Source: Mucilaginibacter robiniae (GTDB lineage Bacteria > Bacteroidota > Bacteroidia > Sphingobacteriales > Sphingobacteriaceae). From it: 64,000 nucleotides of DNA. Below the pieces are notes generated by a model that was given only the letters and a program-made list of their open reading frames with translations, did not search any database and was not told the DNA's origin. A program made the position numbers and the translations under genes. The stretch spans positions 682,001-746,000 of the forward strand of contig NZ_CP051682.1 of assembly GCF_012849215.1 (NCBI RefSeq). Direction: 5' to 3'. Positions within the stretch are counted from its first letter, which is position 1. Every line of letters begins with the position of its first letter. Positions 63,733 to 64,000 of this stretch are shown here, in pieces.

Positions 63733-64000
63733 ATGACATTCACCAAGAACATGAACAACGAAAACTACCTTGATTTGAACGTTGCCGATGGCAGCAATAT
63801 GGCAGCCTACGTAGCCAAACCTGAAAACCTGAGCACCGATACGCCTGCCATTATTGTATTACAAGAAGCTTTTGGCGTTAATCATCATATACGCAATGTT
63901 GCCGACCGCTTTGCCCGTGAAGGTTATTTGGTTATTGCGCCCGAACTTTTTCATCGTACAGCACCTAAAGGTTTTGAGGGCAGCTACACGGATTTTCCGG
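63733..64000 (+). CDS. Dienelactone hydrolase family protein (3' end outside window)
   Basis: The first 89 residues are visible. They contain VADGSNMAAYVAKP, AIIVLQEAFGVNHHIRNVADRFAREGYLVIAPELFHR, which is the dienelactone hydrolase N-terminal signature including the oxyanion-region Glu. The catalytic Cys, Asp and His should lie beyond the window. A second ATG at 63751 is possible. It diverges from the Old Yellow Enzyme gene. Confidence 0.9.
   Translation, partial: MTFTKNMNNENYLDLNVADGSNMAAYVAKPENLSTDTPAIIVLQEAFGVNHHIRNVADRFAREGYLVIAPELFHRTAPKGFEGSYTDFP

Noticed and set aside
29452..64000. Polysaccharide utilisation locus suggested by GH43, GH92 and esterase genes
   Set aside because: There are no SusC/SusD genes, no shared operon, and recA and other unrelated genes lie between them.

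Overview
The window is chromosomal DNA from a Bacteroidota member, most likely the Sphingobacteriaceae (Mucilaginibacter/Pedobacter type). The evidence is threefold. Many genes have the Bacteroidota -7 promoter box TAnnTTTG and lack clear Shine-Dalgarno sequences. Several families are typical of the phylum: DUF3098, DUF4293, DUF4230, DUF2490, the FtsB/DivIC-like protein, the misnamed 'phosphoribosylpyrophosphate synthetase' family and GH92. Some gene neighbourhoods (ftsX-DUF3098-uppP, carA near eno) are also familiar from the phylum. I see no rRNA, tRNA, CRISPR array, intact insertion sequence or prophage. Most of the window is housekeeping DNA with small accessory patches.

Layout. 0-1.3 kb: the end of a TetR regulator, a perfect palindromic operator, and two small membrane proteins. 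1.3-4.4 kb: an RluA-type pseudouridine synthase, panB and divergent carA. 4.5-8.2 kb: a lipoprotein, a DUF2945 protein, an ABC-2 exporter pair and a DUF2490 outer-membrane protein. 8.4-11.5 kb: eno, an RhlE-type RNA helicase and the FtsB/DivIC-like protein. 11.6-16.6 kb: an M16 protease pair (one subunit catalytic, one not), two small proteins and a PagL-like lipid A deacylase. 16.9-22.3 kb: odhB, odhA and truB. 22.4-31.7 kb: a YiaAB protein, a polysaccharide deacetylase, a hairpin element carrying a 17-copy heptamer array, gpsA, two small exported proteins, a DeaD-type helicase, a peptide-binding lipoprotein and aconitase. 32-34 kb: uppP, DUF3098, ftsX. 34.3-40 kb: an esterase-TPR protein, two AraC regulators, an SDR and an aldo/keto reductase. 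40.3-50.7 kb: an ABC exporter, truA, DUF4293, an M90 peptidase, uvrA, an ECF sigma factor with a 64-aa partner, and nth. 50.7-59.8 kb: a GH43-like enzyme, recA, a second SDR plus aldo/keto reductase pair, a small exported protein, an esterase and a GH92 mannosidase. 59.9-64 kb: an ankyrin protein, a 1.1 kb gene-poor gap, DUF4230, OsmC, an Old Yellow Enzyme and the start of a dienelactone hydrolase.

Functional links. OdhA, OdhB and aconitase are TCA-cycle enzymes. RecA, UvrA and Nth are DNA-repair proteins in separate transcription units. FtsX, UppP, GpsA and the FtsB-like protein serve envelope growth and division. The two SDR/aldo-keto reductase loci look like small-molecule detoxification modules, one of them flanked by AraC regulators. 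I found no clear new multigene defence or mobile system. The strongest undescribed signals are regulatory: the TetR operator at 322-349, phased direct repeats before the aldo/keto reductase-AraC operon, a 15-bp inverted repeat over the recA promoter, nested palindromes before an AraC gene, hairpins in both helicase leaders, a MITE-like heptamer-repeat hairpin, and several genes that appear to have leaderless mRNAs.
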